Source: SB11 sp965222995 (GTDB lineage Bacteria > Bacteroidota > Bacteroidia > UBA8524). From it: 64,000 nucleotides of DNA. Position 1 is the stretch's first letter. Each line of letters opens with the position of its first letter. The notes below the pieces were generated by a model, which was not told the DNA's origin, searched no databases, and saw only the letters and a list, made by a program, of their open reading frames with translations. The stretch covers positions 806,001-870,000 of the forward strand of contig OZ244977.1 of the NCBI GenBank assembly GCA_965222995.1, written 5' to 3'. The translations under genes were made by a program, and so were the position numbers. Shown in pieces: positions 17,665 to 27,071 of the stretch.

Positions 17665-19458
17665 TTACCCAATCATGATATGTGAATTAGGATACTTATA
17701 AGCATTGGTGCCTACTTCGCTACTTAATGCAAAGGCAAGTGTTAAAATACCAACTCTACCCACAAACATGCTTATTATCAATATTACTTTGCTTGCATCA
17801 GAGAGTTGAGCCGTAATACCTGTACTTAATCCTACAGTTGCAAAAGCTGACACTTCCTCAAATAAAATATTCATTATAGGTATATGCGGTTCAATCAAGC
17901 TTAAAATAAAAGTGCATATAAAAACAAAAGTAGCTGAGAAGACAAATATTGCAAATGCTTTATATATCAAATCGTGTGAGATGGTTCTTCTACCAAAAGA
18001 GATAAGTTTTCTGCCCCTTATAATTCCCCACATAGCAGCAAAAATTACAACAAAAGTGCTGGTTTTAATCCCCCCGCCTGTAGAACCTGATGAAGCACCT
18101 ATAAACATTAAAAAGATAAATATTATTAATGCAGGTATACCCAACGAACCAATATCAACGGTATTAAAACCTGCAGTACGTGTTACTACCGATTGAAAAA
18201 CAGCTGTTACAGCAGCCGGGAAAGTGTCAATACCTTTAAGTACGCCATTCTTTTCCAACGCATAAAATACTACCCCACCAAATATGATTAATACGATGCT
18301 GCTGTAAAATGCTATTTGGGTACTAAGTTTCCATTTCTTCCAAGGTTTTCTTAATCGGTCTTTAAGGTGTTTAAACTCAAACATATCTCGCATGGCAGGA
18401 AAACCCAACGACCCGAAAAATATAATAAGTGCAAATGCAAAGTGCAGAATATACTTATTGCCAATACCTTCTTCCATAAGGCCATTGGTAAACAAAGAAA
18501 AACCGGCATTACAAAATGCTGAAATAGCATGAAAAATAGAGAAGAAAACTTTGCCCCCATCTGCAAACTCATAATCACCCCAAAGCATATAAATTACGAA
18601 TGCTGATGCAGCTTCAATACTTATGGTATATACAAAAACCTTACGCAACAAACCGTAAGAACCTGATAGCGAATCACTATCGAAAATTTGTTGTATTGCA
18701 AATTGATGTTTTACCCCTACACCTTTTTTATAAAAAGTAGCGAAGAAAGTAGCAAATGATATAATACCTAAGCCACCAATTTGTATGAGGAAGAGAATAA
18801 GTACATGCCCTTTGAAGTTGAAAAAGGTAGCAGTATCAACAACAATTAAACCCGTAACACATGATGCACTTGCCGAAGTAAACAAAGCATCAATAAAGCG
18901 CATACTTTCACCTTCAGTAGTTATGGCTGGTAAACTAAATAAACCTGTGCCAATAGCTATTAATAATAGAAATGACAGAACAAAAAGCCCTCCCGGTTTT
19001 ATGGGAAGCTTACCCAGGTTTCTTGCTGATTTTATTGTTTCAATGGCTACCAGCAGTATCAGAAAAAACTGGATAAAGAAAGCATAACGCGTGCTTAGCG
19101 GGTCAATTTCTAAATAAGAAAATAACTCACCAATTATGGGAAACTTGAAGATATACAAGCTAATTACATCATAGAGGATTAATAGCAGTAGTGCCGCTTC
19201 AAACCAAGTTTGCCTTAAAAAAGCCTTTCTATCCGGCTCATAAATAAGCTTGGCTATATAGTTAACTATAAATACCCCGAAAAAAACCTTGTTTACTGAA
19301 AGAAGAAAGTCTAGAGTGTCTTGGTCATGAGGGAAACCATGGTAGTATACTGTAGTGCCAATGGCTAAAAGAGATACCAGAAAAAGTAGCACCTTTAGTA
19401 CTTTTTGTACAGGTACTCTACTTTCTATTATAAAACTATTAAAGCGTTCTTTTACCAT
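17665..19458 (-). CDS. TrkH/KtrB-family potassium uptake channel subunit
   Basis: This 597-residue integral membrane protein has the four selectivity-filter loops of the family: 'ASASCVTGLIVVDT', 'ISAFCNAGFSLF', 'VTRTAGFNTVDIG' and 'VSAFATVGLSTGI'. An N-terminal extension of about 150 residues carries extra hydrophobic segments. It moves K+ across the inner membrane, normally gated by a cytosolic TrkA/KtrA subunit, which is not found in this window. The start ATG 19458 is 9 bases after the heptose kinase gene, so it is probably the last gene of that operon. Confidence 0.9.
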   Translation of the reverse strand: MVKERFNSFIIESRVPVQKVLKVLLFLVSLLAIGTTVYYHGFPHDQDTLDFLLSVNKVFFGVFIVNYIAKLIYEPDRKAFLRQTWFEAALLLLILYDVISLYIFKFPIIGELFSYLEIDPLSTRYAFFIQFFLILLVAIETIKSARNLGKLPIKPGGLFVLSFLLLIAIGTGLFSLPAITTEGESMRFIDALFTSASASCVTGLIVVDTATFFNFKGHVLILFLIQIGGLGIISFATFFATFYKKGVGVKHQFAIQQIFDSDSLSGSYGLLRKVFVYTISIEAASAFVIYMLWGDYEFADGGKVFFSIFHAISAFCNAGFSLFTNGLMEEGIGNKYILHFAFALIIFFGSLGFPAMRDMFEFKHLKDRLRKPWKKWKLSTQIAFYSSIVLIIFGGVVFYALEKNGVLKGIDTFPAAVTAVFQSVVTRTAGFNTVDIGSLGIPALIIFIFLMFIGASSGSTGGGIKTSTFVVIFAAMWGIIRGRKLISFGRRTISHDLIYKAFAIFVFSATFVFICTFILSLIEPHIPIMNILFEEVSAFATVGLSTGITAQLSDASKVILIISMFVGRVGILTLAFALSSEVGTNAYKYPNSHIMIG

Positions 19459-19467
19459 AAGGTAAAA

Positions 19468-20454
19468 TTAGTTGTATAGCCTTTGGGCTTCTCTTAGCAA
19501 ATTCTGCTTCACAATGGGTACAACACCCACCTTCTCACAAACCAACCCACCTGCAATATTCGATAAAAATGCGATTAATTGCATATCACTTTTCAACGCC
19601 AAGCATAAAGCTGCTACACTCACTACAGTATCACCCGCTCCACTAACATCGGCAATATTGCGTATATGTGCGGGTTGGTGGTGGTAGGTAGTGTGGTCTG
19701 TAATCATTACACCTAATTCGCTAAGGGTAACCATTACCATTGGGTTGTTTAAAAGTTCTTTTAGCTCCCTAATAGCTTTTTTAAGGTTATCAAAATCTTT
19801 AAGGTTCTCATCTGTCTTAAGTCCTTCTTTAATTTCTTTAAGATTAGGTTTAAACAGTGTAGCCTTTTTATAGTGGGTAAAGTTGAGTTTTTTAGGGTCA
19901 ACTATAGTTGGGATATTATGTTGATTAGCTAGTGAGATAATTGCTTCTATATTTTCAGCAGTTAGCACACCTTTATCGTAATCCTCAAAAATTACTACAT
20001 CAATTTCGGGTAATAGCTTTTCTATTGAAGAAACCAGATTAGCACTTTCTGTTTTATTAATAGGACGGGTAATCTCCTCATCAACACGTAGCATTTGCAC
20101 ATTATTACCCATTACACGGGTTTTAACGGTAGTTATTCTATCGCTTGATGTAACAATTCCTTCACAGTTTACACCTGCTTCCTCAAAAAGTTGGGTAATC
20201 TCTTTTCCTCCTTTGTCATTGCCTATAACAGAGCAGATATAAGGTTGTGCTCCAAGTGATTTTACGTTTAAAGCGACATTTGCGGCGCCACCTAAGCGGT
20301 TCTCTTTCTCACCAACAGAAACTACAGGTACAGGAGCCTCAGGAGATATCCGGTCAACCTTACCTACTATATAGGCATCTATCATTACATCGCCTACAAT
20401 AAGAACTTTTAGGCGATTAAAGTCTTCAAACAGTTGATTAAAATCTACACTCAT
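19468..20454 (-). CDS. hldA: D-glycero-beta-D-manno-heptose-7-phosphate kinase (RfaE1 type)
   Basis: A PfkB-family sugar kinase of 328 residues corresponding to the N-terminal half of HldE, making heptose 1,7-bisphosphate for LPS core synthesis. Motifs: 'VLIVGDVMIDAYIVGKVDRI', 'SPEAPVPVV', 'RLGGAANVALNVKSLGA', 'VDPKKLNF' and the catalytic 'VSGAGDTVVS'. The cytidylyltransferase half of HldE is missing, so a separate rfaE2 is expected elsewhere. The start codon overlaps the end of the aminotransferase gene by 4 bases, indicating translational coupling. Confidence 0.88.
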   Translation of the reverse strand: MSVDFNQLFEDFNRLKVLIVGDVMIDAYIVGKVDRISPEAPVPVVSVGEKENRLGGAANVALNVKSLGAQPYICSVIGNDKGGKEITQLFEEAGVNCEGIVTSSDRITTVKTRVMGNNVQMLRVDEEITRPINKTESANLVSSIEKLLPEIDVVIFEDYDKGVLTAENIEAIISLANQHNIPTIVDPKKLNFTHYKKATLFKPNLKEIKEGLKTDENLKDFDNLKKAIRELKELLNNPMVMVTLSELGVMITDHTTYHHQPAHIRNIADVSGAGDTVVSVAALCLALKSDMQLIAFLSNIAGGLVCEKVGVVPIVKQNLLREAQRLYN

Positions 20455-21647
20455 TTTAGTTGAGCCAAAGTTTTTTTCATGCGGACAAATGCTTCCTTCA
20501 AATCTTCTGTGCTTGCCGCATACGAAATACGTATATAATTTGGGCTGCCGAAAGCTGCACCTGTTACGGTAGTTACATGGGCATTCTCTAAAATATACAT
20601 AGTTAAATCCTCAGCATTATTAATGGTGGTAGTACCATCAGATTTACCAAAATAACTACTCACATCAGGAAATAAATAAAATGCTCCCTGTGGTACATTA
20701 AACTCAAACCCATCAATTTCTTTTGCCAACTCTAACACCAAATCGCGACGCTCTAAAAATGTCTCACACATTTTCTTTGTCGGTTCAAGAGACTCAGTTA
20801 AAGCAGCAATTGCCGCACGTTGAGAAATAGAACTTGTACCTGAAGTAAACTGCCCTTGTAATTTTTCACAAGCTTTTGCTATGGGTAACGGTGCGGCTAT
20901 ATAGCCTAGTCTCCAACCAGTCATAGCAAAACCTTTAGATACACCGTTAACTACTACAACTCTATCTTTCAAAAAATCAAATTGTGCTATGGTTTCATGC
21001 TTAGCAACGTAATTTATATGCTCGTAAATCTCATCACTAACCACTATTATTTGTTTGTGTTTGGCAATTACTTTTGCAATAGCCTCCAATTCATTTTTAC
21101 TATAAACACTACCACTAGGGTTACAGGGCGATGAAAATATCATCAGTCTTGTTTTGCTAGTGATATGTTCTTCTACTTGTTCAGGAGTAACTTTAAATTC
21201 TTGTTCAATTCCTGTATGAATTAATATCGGTTTACCACCTGCAAACTCTACCATTGATGAATAACTTACCCAAAACGGAGCAGGTATTATAACCTCATCA
21301 CCGGGGTTAATGGTAGAAAGCACCACATTCATTAGTGATTGCTTAGCGCCGGTAGAAACTACAATCTGTTCCGGTGTATAACTTAAATTATTATCTCGGC
21401 TGAGTTTGGAACACACCGCCTGGCGAAGGTCTAAAAAACCTGTAACAGGGGTGTAGTGCGTATAATTATCGTCTATAGCCTGCTTGGCTGCTTCTTTTAT
21501 ATGTGTTGGTGTATCAAAATCAGGTTCGCCCAAACTAAGGCTAATAACCTTATGCCCTTGAGCAGCAATTTCGCGACCCAATTTTGCCATACCCAATGTT
21601 TGAGATTCTGCAAATGAGTTTACCCTATTGGCTATTTGTATTTCCAT
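20451..21647 (-). CDS. Pyridoxal-phosphate aminotransferase, class I (aspartate-type)
   Basis: 398 residues of the AspC/AAT Igamma type that exchange amino groups between amino and keto acids. Markers are 'SLSLGEPDFDTPTHI', 'STGAKQSLMNVVL', 'FSSPCNPSGSVYS', 'VVSDEIYEHI' and the PLP-binding Lys in 'VNGVSKGFAMTGWRLGY'. The C-terminus includes the substrate Arg region 'NYIRISYAAS'. It is the first gene of a probable operon with the heptose kinase and the K+ transporter. The exact amino acid specificity cannot be read from sequence. Confidence 0.9.
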   Translation of the reverse strand: MEIQIANRVNSFAESQTLGMAKLGREIAAQGHKVISLSLGEPDFDTPTHIKEAAKQAIDDNYTHYTPVTGFLDLRQAVCSKLSRDNNLSYTPEQIVVSTGAKQSLMNVVLSTINPGDEVIIPAPFWVSYSSMVEFAGGKPILIHTGIEQEFKVTPEQVEEHITSKTRLMIFSSPCNPSGSVYSKNELEAIAKVIAKHKQIIVVSDEIYEHINYVAKHETIAQFDFLKDRVVVVNGVSKGFAMTGWRLGYIAAPLPIAKACEKLQGQFTSGTSSISQRAAIAALTESLEPTKKMCETFLERRDLVLELAKEIDGFEFNVPQGAFYLFPDVSSYFGKSDGTTTINNAEDLTMYILENAHVTTVTGAAFGSPNYIRISYAASTEDLKEAFVRMKKTLAQLK

Positions 21648-21730
21648 TGGCTATACTAAAGTGCGAATATATAGAATTTAAGAGCTTTAGGAGGTTTGAG
21701 TAGGATTTTTATTAGATAAGATTTTTTCTT

Positions 21731-22783
21731 CTATTCATGAATAAAGAACTCTTCTATTACTATGCTCATACCCAGTTCATCATCTCTAAAACTTGCAGTT
21801 AGGTTTTTGAAAACAAATCCATTTATAGTTTCAGTTCTTTCGTTATTTAATAAAGTAAAACTACCTTCTTTAACTTTAAAAGAGTTTTTTGATAGCTGAG
21901 TGTTTGAGTCTAAAGCATGAATTACAATAATTATGGAATCTTTATTTATTAATATCGTTTGATGCCAAATAGTATCTTTTCTACTATCTAACGAAGTGAA
22001 TATATAAGACCGGTAATTGCCAATAGTATCAACTTTTTGGTATGCAGGTGGGTGAATGCTTAATACCGGCTTTTTAGTAATAAGTGGTTTAAACATTTCA
22101 ATAGTATAACCCAATAAAGAAGTATCTCCATGTTTTCCATGCCCGGGAACTACCGTTTTTGCATTAGGATACGCTACTTTTACTTTCTCAATGGTAGTAC
22201 TCCATTCCCCTAAATGCGCATCAGCAATATTGCCTACCCAACCCCCTTTACCTTTCACTCCGCAGCTACCAAAAAGTATTTTTTCATCAGGAAGCCATAC
22301 TACAATATCATCTGCTGAGTGACTTGGACCAAAATATCTGGCAATAATTTTCCTATCACCCAATGGAAAGACCAGTGAATCAGAGAAGGTATTTTTCGGA
22401 ACATCTAAACCTTTCTCTTTAGCTATTTTTTTAGTAAGTGTGTAAGCGTATGTAGGGATACTCTTTTCATGTAGTATATCAATACCTTCCATGGCATCGG
22501 TATGCCAGTGGTCTACTATGCAGGCTTTAACTTCAGCTTTTAAACTATTAGTAATCCAATCAAGAAGTTCTTTTGTAGCATCATCAGTAGATGGGGTAGA
22601 GATGATTACAGCTTCTTTATTAACTACATATATTACCCCGTTGCTATAATCAGCAGTATGGATATATGTATTGGTATTTAGTTGAGTAAGAGATAGTTTT
22701 TCAGAAACCTTAATAGTTCTTTGCTGGCTAAAGCATAGTGTGGTACATAAAAGTAAGATATAGAAAAACAGGTGCTTAACCAT
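21731..22783 (-). CDS. Subclass B1-like metallo-beta-lactamase fold hydrolase with C-terminal extension
   Basis: 350 residues with signal peptide 'LFFYILLLCTTLCFSQ'. All six B1 zinc ligands are visible: His92, His94 and Asp96 in 'DHWHTDAMEGID', His155 in 'GPSHSADDIVVW', Cys174 in 'LFGSCGVKGKG' and His215 in 'PGHG'. Lys177 and Asn185 ('GWVGNIADAH') correspond to the substrate-contact positions of B1 enzymes. It is about 100 residues longer than typical B1 enzymes, with an unrecognised beta-rich C-terminal part (about 245-350). Beta-lactam hydrolysis is inferred from the motifs only, and a different periplasmic hydrolase role is possible. A minus-strand TATATTTG element (22788-22795) lies just upstream of the ATG. 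Confidence 0.82.
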   Translation of the reverse strand: MVKHLFFYILLLCTTLCFSQQRTIKVSEKLSLTQLNTNTYIHTADYSNGVIYVVNKEAVIISTPSTDDATKELLDWITNSLKAEVKACIVDHWHTDAMEGIDILHEKSIPTYAYTLTKKIAKEKGLDVPKNTFSDSLVFPLGDRKIIARYFGPSHSADDIVVWLPDEKILFGSCGVKGKGGWVGNIADAHLGEWSTTIEKVKVAYPNAKTVVPGHGKHGDTSLLGYTIEMFKPLITKKPVLSIHPPAYQKVDTIGNYRSYIFTSLDSRKDTIWHQTILINKDSIIIVIHALDSNTQLSKNSFKVKEGSFTLLNNERTETINGFVFKNLTASFRDDELGMSIVIEEFFIHE

Positions 22784-22802
22784 TACACAAATATAGTAAT
22801 AG

Positions 22803-23159
22803 CTACTCCCTTTTCGCAGGGAATAAATATATCCATATTATTCGCGATAGCTTAAAGTTAAACTTACTGGTTAGTATAATGCCTAGCACAATAAGTCCAA
22901 TCATAGTATTATCAAGCGTGGTATTAAAAAGCACTTTAGAGGCAACTATAAAAGCTATAATCTCAGCTACTAAAAGAGCATAACTAACAAACATTGCTCC
23001 CCAAAAAAAGCCGACTTCTTTTTCATACTTAAGGTTACAATTACTACAATGGCTGTGCATTTTGGGTAATCTTAAATTGAAAAAACCTGATTTTATAAAA
23101 ATATCTCCTTTGCCACATGATGGACATTTATTGGTGAATATACCTTTAATAGTATTCAT
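22803..23159 (-). CDS. DUF983 membrane protein
   Basis: This 118-residue protein has an N-terminal zinc-ribbon-like pair 'CPSCGKGDIF' and 'HCSNCNLKYEKEVGFFWGA', then two hydrophobic helices ('VSYALLVAEIIAFIVASKVL' and 'MIGLIVLGIILTSKF'). This is the DUF983 pattern, whose function is unknown. It ends 20 bases before the start of the metallo-beta-lactamase gene, with which it may be co-transcribed. A minus-strand TACCTTTG element at 23185-23192 is a possible -7 box. It is divergent from the AraC-type regulator. Confidence 0.85.
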   Translation of the reverse strand: MNTIKGIFTNKCPSCGKGDIFIKSGFFNLRLPKMHSHCSNCNLKYEKEVGFFWGAMFVSYALLVAEIIAFIVASKVLFNTTLDNTMIGLIVLGIILTSKFNFKLSRIIWIYLFPAKRE

Positions 23160-23266
23160 AATTATACTCGTTAATTACTAAGCACAAAGGTACTTTGCTG
23201 CTAAAGTTTTATCACTAGCTTATATTCTCATAAAATAGTACTAAAAAGACATATTTTTGTTTTGGT

Positions 23267-24172
23267 ATGGAAGATAAGAAGCTGCCTATATACAAAATTG
23301 AAAACTTTGAGTTTTATAATAAATCCTTTTACAGTAGCGATTTAAAGACTCATATTAAGAAACACGGCTTTATTCATCATCCCCATAAACATAATTTTTA
23401 TCTGACAGTATTATTTACCCAAGGTAGCGGGGTACATGAGATTGACTTTGTAACCTATCCTGTTGAAAGTGGTGCTTTGTTTTTCCTTAAACCTCAACAG
23501 GTACACCGATGGACATTGACTGAAGATACTGATGGTTTTATATTCTTTCATACCCGTGAGTTTTATGATATTACTTACCTAGATAAACGCATTACAGATT
23601 TTGAATTTTTTTCTTATGGAGGGGTAACGCCTTTTATACAATTAAGAGGTAATATTTATAACGAAGCAGTTAAAATTTTTCAGAGAATAGAATCTCATTA
23701 TAATACTACTGATAGCCAAAATAAGTACGAGACAATAAGCACATTGTGCAACTTGCTTTACCTTGATATTGAAAGGGAGTATGGTAAAGAAACAAATAAC
23801 TCTAACGAAGGCTCAAGGTTATATCAAACAAAAATTAGAACGCTAACTAAATTAATAGCAACTAATTATAGAGAACTACACTACCCTAAAGAATATGCTG
23901 CTTTAATGAATACCAGTGTGAAACACCTTAATAGAATTTGCAATACACTGGCTAACAAAACTACCAATCAGTTAATAGCAGAAAGAATAACATTAGAGGC
24001 AAAGCGTATATTAGCTTATTCTGATAATCCTATTAAACAAATAGCAGAAGATTTAGGCTTTAACGACCCTGCTTATTTTATTCGTTTCTTTAAAAAGAAT
24101 ACGGGGCAAACACCTTACATATTCTCTAAACAATTACGAGAGAATACAGTTAAAAATGATAAAGACTTATAG
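23267..24172 (+). CDS. AraC-family transcriptional regulator
   Basis: 301 residues. The N-terminal cupin-like sensor (about 25-130) has 'HPHKHNFYLTVLFTQGSG' and 'LKPQQVHRW'. The C-terminal double helix-turn-helix (about 195-290) shows 'MNTSVKHLNRICNTLANK' and the family signature 'IKQIAEDLGFNDPAYFIRFF' followed by 'KKNTGQTPYIF'. It probably senses a small ligand and activates nearby or distant genes. The adjacent divergent DUF983/metallo-beta-lactamase genes are candidate targets, by position only. TATTTTTG at 23252-23259, just before the ATG, resembles a -7 element. Confidence 0.9.
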   Translation: MEDKKLPIYKIENFEFYNKSFYSSDLKTHIKKHGFIHHPHKHNFYLTVLFTQGSGVHEIDFVTYPVESGALFFLKPQQVHRWTLTEDTDGFIFFHTREFYDITYLDKRITDFEFFSYGGVTPFIQLRGNIYNEAVKIFQRIESHYNTTDSQNKYETISTLCNLLYLDIEREYGKETNNSNEGSRLYQTKIRTLTKLIATNYRELHYPKEYAALMNTSVKHLNRICNTLANKTTNQLIAERITLEAKRILAYSDNPIKQIAEDLGFNDPAYFIRFFKKNTGQTPYIFSKQLRENTVKNDKDL

Positions 24173-24328
24173 AGTTGAAAGACAGAAAGGCATATTTTAA
24201 CGACTTTTTAGAAACACTTTTTTAGTTTTTAAGCCATATTGTCTTTTTAATATATTGGTAATCAGTATAATAAAGCCAAAACGGCAGTTTTTTAAGATGG
24301 TAAACCTTTTGATAAATAGAAAGTGCTT

Positions 24329-26947
24329 ATGAACTTAAATAATTTTACAATAAAATCGCAAGAGGCCATACAGATGGCGCAACAACTTGCTGTTGAAAAT
24401 CAACATCAAGGTATAGATACTTCTCATATTCTTAAAGGTTTATTGCAAACTGATGAGAGTGTGTTCGACTTTCTTTTTAAGAAACTACACGTAAATAAAG
24501 ATAGAATTGCTGATGTGGTAGACGCTACATTAAACAGTTTGCCAAAAGTAAGTGGTTCCGGCAATCAGTTTTTAACAGGTGATGCTAATACAGCTATAGT
24601 AAAGGCGCAAAGTATTGCCCGTGATAGTGGTGATGAGTTTGTTTCTGTAGAGCATGTGTTGCAAGGCTTATTGGCTGGTAAAGACAAAACTGCCCAAATG
24701 CTTAAAGATGCAGGCGTACAGAAAAAAGAACTGGAGAAAGCCATAGCAGAGCTTCGTGGAGGGCAAAAGGTAACCAGTCAAAGTGCAGAAGAGCAATATA
24801 ATGCTTTAAATAAGTACGCTAAAAACCTTAATGAGTTAGCCCAAAAAGGAAAACTCGACCCTGTAATCGGTCGTGATGAGGAAATACGCCGAGTATTACA
24901 AATACTATCACGTAGAACCAAAAATAACCCAGTTTTAATTGGTGAGCCTGGTGTAGGTAAAACTGCTATTGCTGAGGGGTTAGCCCATCGTGTAATTAAT
25001 GGTGATGTTCCTGAAAATTTAAAGAGCAAAAAGATATTTTCTTTAGATATGGGAGCCTTAATAGCGGGAGCGAAGTACAAAGGAGAATTCGAAGAACGCC
25101 TAAAAGCTGTAGTAAAAGAGGTAATAAATAGCGATGGACATATAGTACTGTTTATAGATGAGATACATACTCTGGTTGGAGCAGGCGGAGGTGGGGAAGG
25201 TGCTATGGATGCAGCTAATATTCTAAAACCCGCTTTAGCAAGAGGAGAACTTAGGGCAATTGGAGCAACTACCTTAGATGAGTATCAAAAATATGTAGAG
25301 AAAGACAAAGCTTTAGAGCGTCGTTTCCAAAAAGTGGTGGTAGATGAGCCTGATACCCAAGATGCCATTTCTATACTTCGTGGATTGAAAGAACGTTACG
25401 AAGTTCACCATAAAGTACGCATAAAAGATGAGGCAATTATTGCTGCTGTTGAGATGTCTCAGCGCTATATTGCTGATAGGTTCTTGCCTGATAAAGCTAT
25501 TGACTTAGTTGATGAGTCGGCGGCTCGTTTGCGTATGGAGATTGATAGTGTACCCGAAGAGTTAGACATTATAGAGCGTGATATAATGGGCTTAGAAATT
25601 GAACGTGAAGCCCTAAAACGTGAAAAAGATAATAGCCGTTTAGCGACACTAAATGAAGAGATTGCCAACCTTAGCGATAAACGTAGTGAGTTGCGTGCAC
25701 GCTGGCAAGCAGAAAAAGAAGTAGTTGAAGGCATACAGCAAAAGAAAGAAGAGATAGAAAACCTAAAGCAGGAGGCAGAGCAAGCTGAACGTGCGGGAGA
25801 CTATGGGAAAGTAGCAGAAATACGCTACGGTAAAGTAAAAGAAGCCGAGCAAAAACTTACAGAACTAAATACCCAACTGCACGAAACCCAAGAAGGTAGC
25901 CGTATGGTGAAAGAGGAGGTTGATGCAGAAGATATAGCTGCCATTGTTAGCCGTTGGACGGGAGTACCCGTAACCCGTATGTTACAAAGTGAGCGTGAAA
26001 AACTACTGAATTTAGAAGATGAGCTACACAAACGTGTTGTAGGGCAGGAGGAAGCCATTGGGGCTATTTCTGATGCAGTACGCCGAAGCCGCGCGGGCTT
26101 GCAAGACCCTAAACGACCCATCGGTTCGTTTATATTTTTAGGAACCACAGGGGTAGGTAAAACCGAGTTAGCAAGAGCCTTAGCAGAATATCTTTTCGAC
26201 CAAGAGAATGCTATGGTGCGTATAGATATGAGCGAGTACCAAGAGAAACATACAGTTTCAAGATTGGTTGGAGCGCCTCCGGGATATGTGGGCTATGATG
26301 AAGGTGGACAGTTAACTGAAGCTGTACGTCGTCGTCCCTATAGTGTTATATTATTAGATGAGATTGAGAAAGCTCACCCTGATGTATTTAATATTTTACT
26401 CCAAGTATTAGATGATGGACGATTAACCGACAACAAAGGGCGTACTGCCAACTTTAAAAATACTATTGTAATAATGACTAGTAATATCGGTTCGCACATT
26501 ATACAAGAGAATTTTGAAAACATGACGGATGAAGATAGCGAGGCAATAGAAGCAAAAACTAAAAACCAAGTGTTTGAGGTGCTGAAAAAATCTATCCGTC
26601 CTGAGTTTTTGAATAGGATAGATGAAACTATAATGTTTACTCCTCTTACCCGTGAGAATATTAGAGGGATTGTAGATTTACAGTTTGCGAATCTACAAGA
26701 AATGTTAGGTGAACAAAACATATACATTACTGCTACAGATGAAGCATTAGATTGGTTGGCACAATTGGGTTACGACCCACAATTTGGGGCTCGTCCGTTA
26801 AAAAGAGTGATGCAGAAAAAAGTACTCAATGAGTTATCTAAACAAATACTGGCAGGCAAAATTGCCAACGATAGTCATATAGTATTAGATATGTTTGATA
26901 ATCAGTTTGTATTTAGAAATGAAGTAGCTGTAGAAGAAGAAGCCTAA
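24329..26947 (+). CDS. clpB: ATP-dependent chaperone ClpB
   Basis: Hsp100 disaggregase of 872 residues from ATG 24329 (GTG 24323 also in frame). The N-terminal Clp_N repeats cover about 1-145. The first AAA+ module has 'GEPGVGKTA' and 'LFIDEIHTL'. The long coiled-coil M-domain spans about 410-530 ('LEREALKREK'-like charged heptads). The second AAA+ module has 'GTTGVGKTELARALAEY' and 'VILLDEIEKAHPD'. The C-terminal D2 domain includes 'GYDPQFGARPLKRVMQ'. It resolubilises aggregates with DnaK. No CIRCE-like element was recognised upstream. Confidence 0.97.
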   Translation: MNLNNFTIKSQEAIQMAQQLAVENQHQGIDTSHILKGLLQTDESVFDFLFKKLHVNKDRIADVVDATLNSLPKVSGSGNQFLTGDANTAIVKAQSIARDSGDEFVSVEHVLQGLLAGKDKTAQMLKDAGVQKKELEKAIAELRGGQKVTSQSAEEQYNALNKYAKNLNELAQKGKLDPVIGRDEEIRRVLQILSRRTKNNPVLIGEPGVGKTAIAEGLAHRVINGDVPENLKSKKIFSLDMGALIAGAKYKGEFEERLKAVVKEVINSDGHIVLFIDEIHTLVGAGGGGEGAMDAANILKPALARGELRAIGATTLDEYQKYVEKDKALERRFQKVVVDEPDTQDAISILRGLKERYEVHHKVRIKDEAIIAAVEMSQRYIADRFLPDKAIDLVDESAARLRMEIDSVPEELDIIERDIMGLEIEREALKREKDNSRLATLNEEIANLSDKRSELRARWQAEKEVVEGIQQKKEEIENLKQEAEQAERAGDYGKVAEIRYGKVKEAEQKLTELNTQLHETQEGSRMVKEEVDAEDIAAIVSRWTGVPVTRMLQSEREKLLNLEDELHKRVVGQEEAIGAISDAVRRSRAGLQDPKRPIGSFIFLGTTGVGKTELARALAEYLFDQENAMVRIDMSEYQEKHTVSRLVGAPPGYVGYDEGGQLTEAVRRRPYSVILLDEIEKAHPDVFNILLQVLDDGRLTDNKGRTANFKNTIVIMTSNIGSHIIQENFENMTDEDSEAIEAKTKNQVFEVLKKSIRPEFLNRIDETIMFTPLTRENIRGIVDLQFANLQEMLGEQNIYITATDEALDWLAQLGYDPQFGARPLKRVMQKKVLNELSKQILAGKIANDSHIVLDMFDNQFVFRNEVAVEEEA

Positions 26948-26987
26948 GAAAATTTGTAAATGTGCAAATATGCGAAAATATAGCGGG

Positions 26988-27015
26988 TTGTCATTCTGAG
27001 CGGAGTCGAAGAATG
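26988..27015. repeat. Dispersed repeat of the GTCATTCTGAGCG type
   Basis: The segment contains GTCATTCTGAGCGGAGTC followed by GAAGAATG. Very similar imperfect palindromes are scattered between genes in many Bacteroidota and other bacterial genomes. Only one copy is seen here. Confidence 0.55.
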
Positions 27016-27071
27016 GGAGCTAAGGGAAATAAATAATAAAGAACCCCATTTTGTAGAAATGTAAATTCGGA

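Noticed and set aside
25465..26148. Minus-strand frames inside clpB
   Set aside because: Antisense to conserved ClpB coding sequence; Ser-rich products with no motif.
26988..27015. Intergenic repeat as part of an insertion sequence
   Set aside because: Too short, no transposase or target-site duplication seen; it fits a dispersed repeat family.
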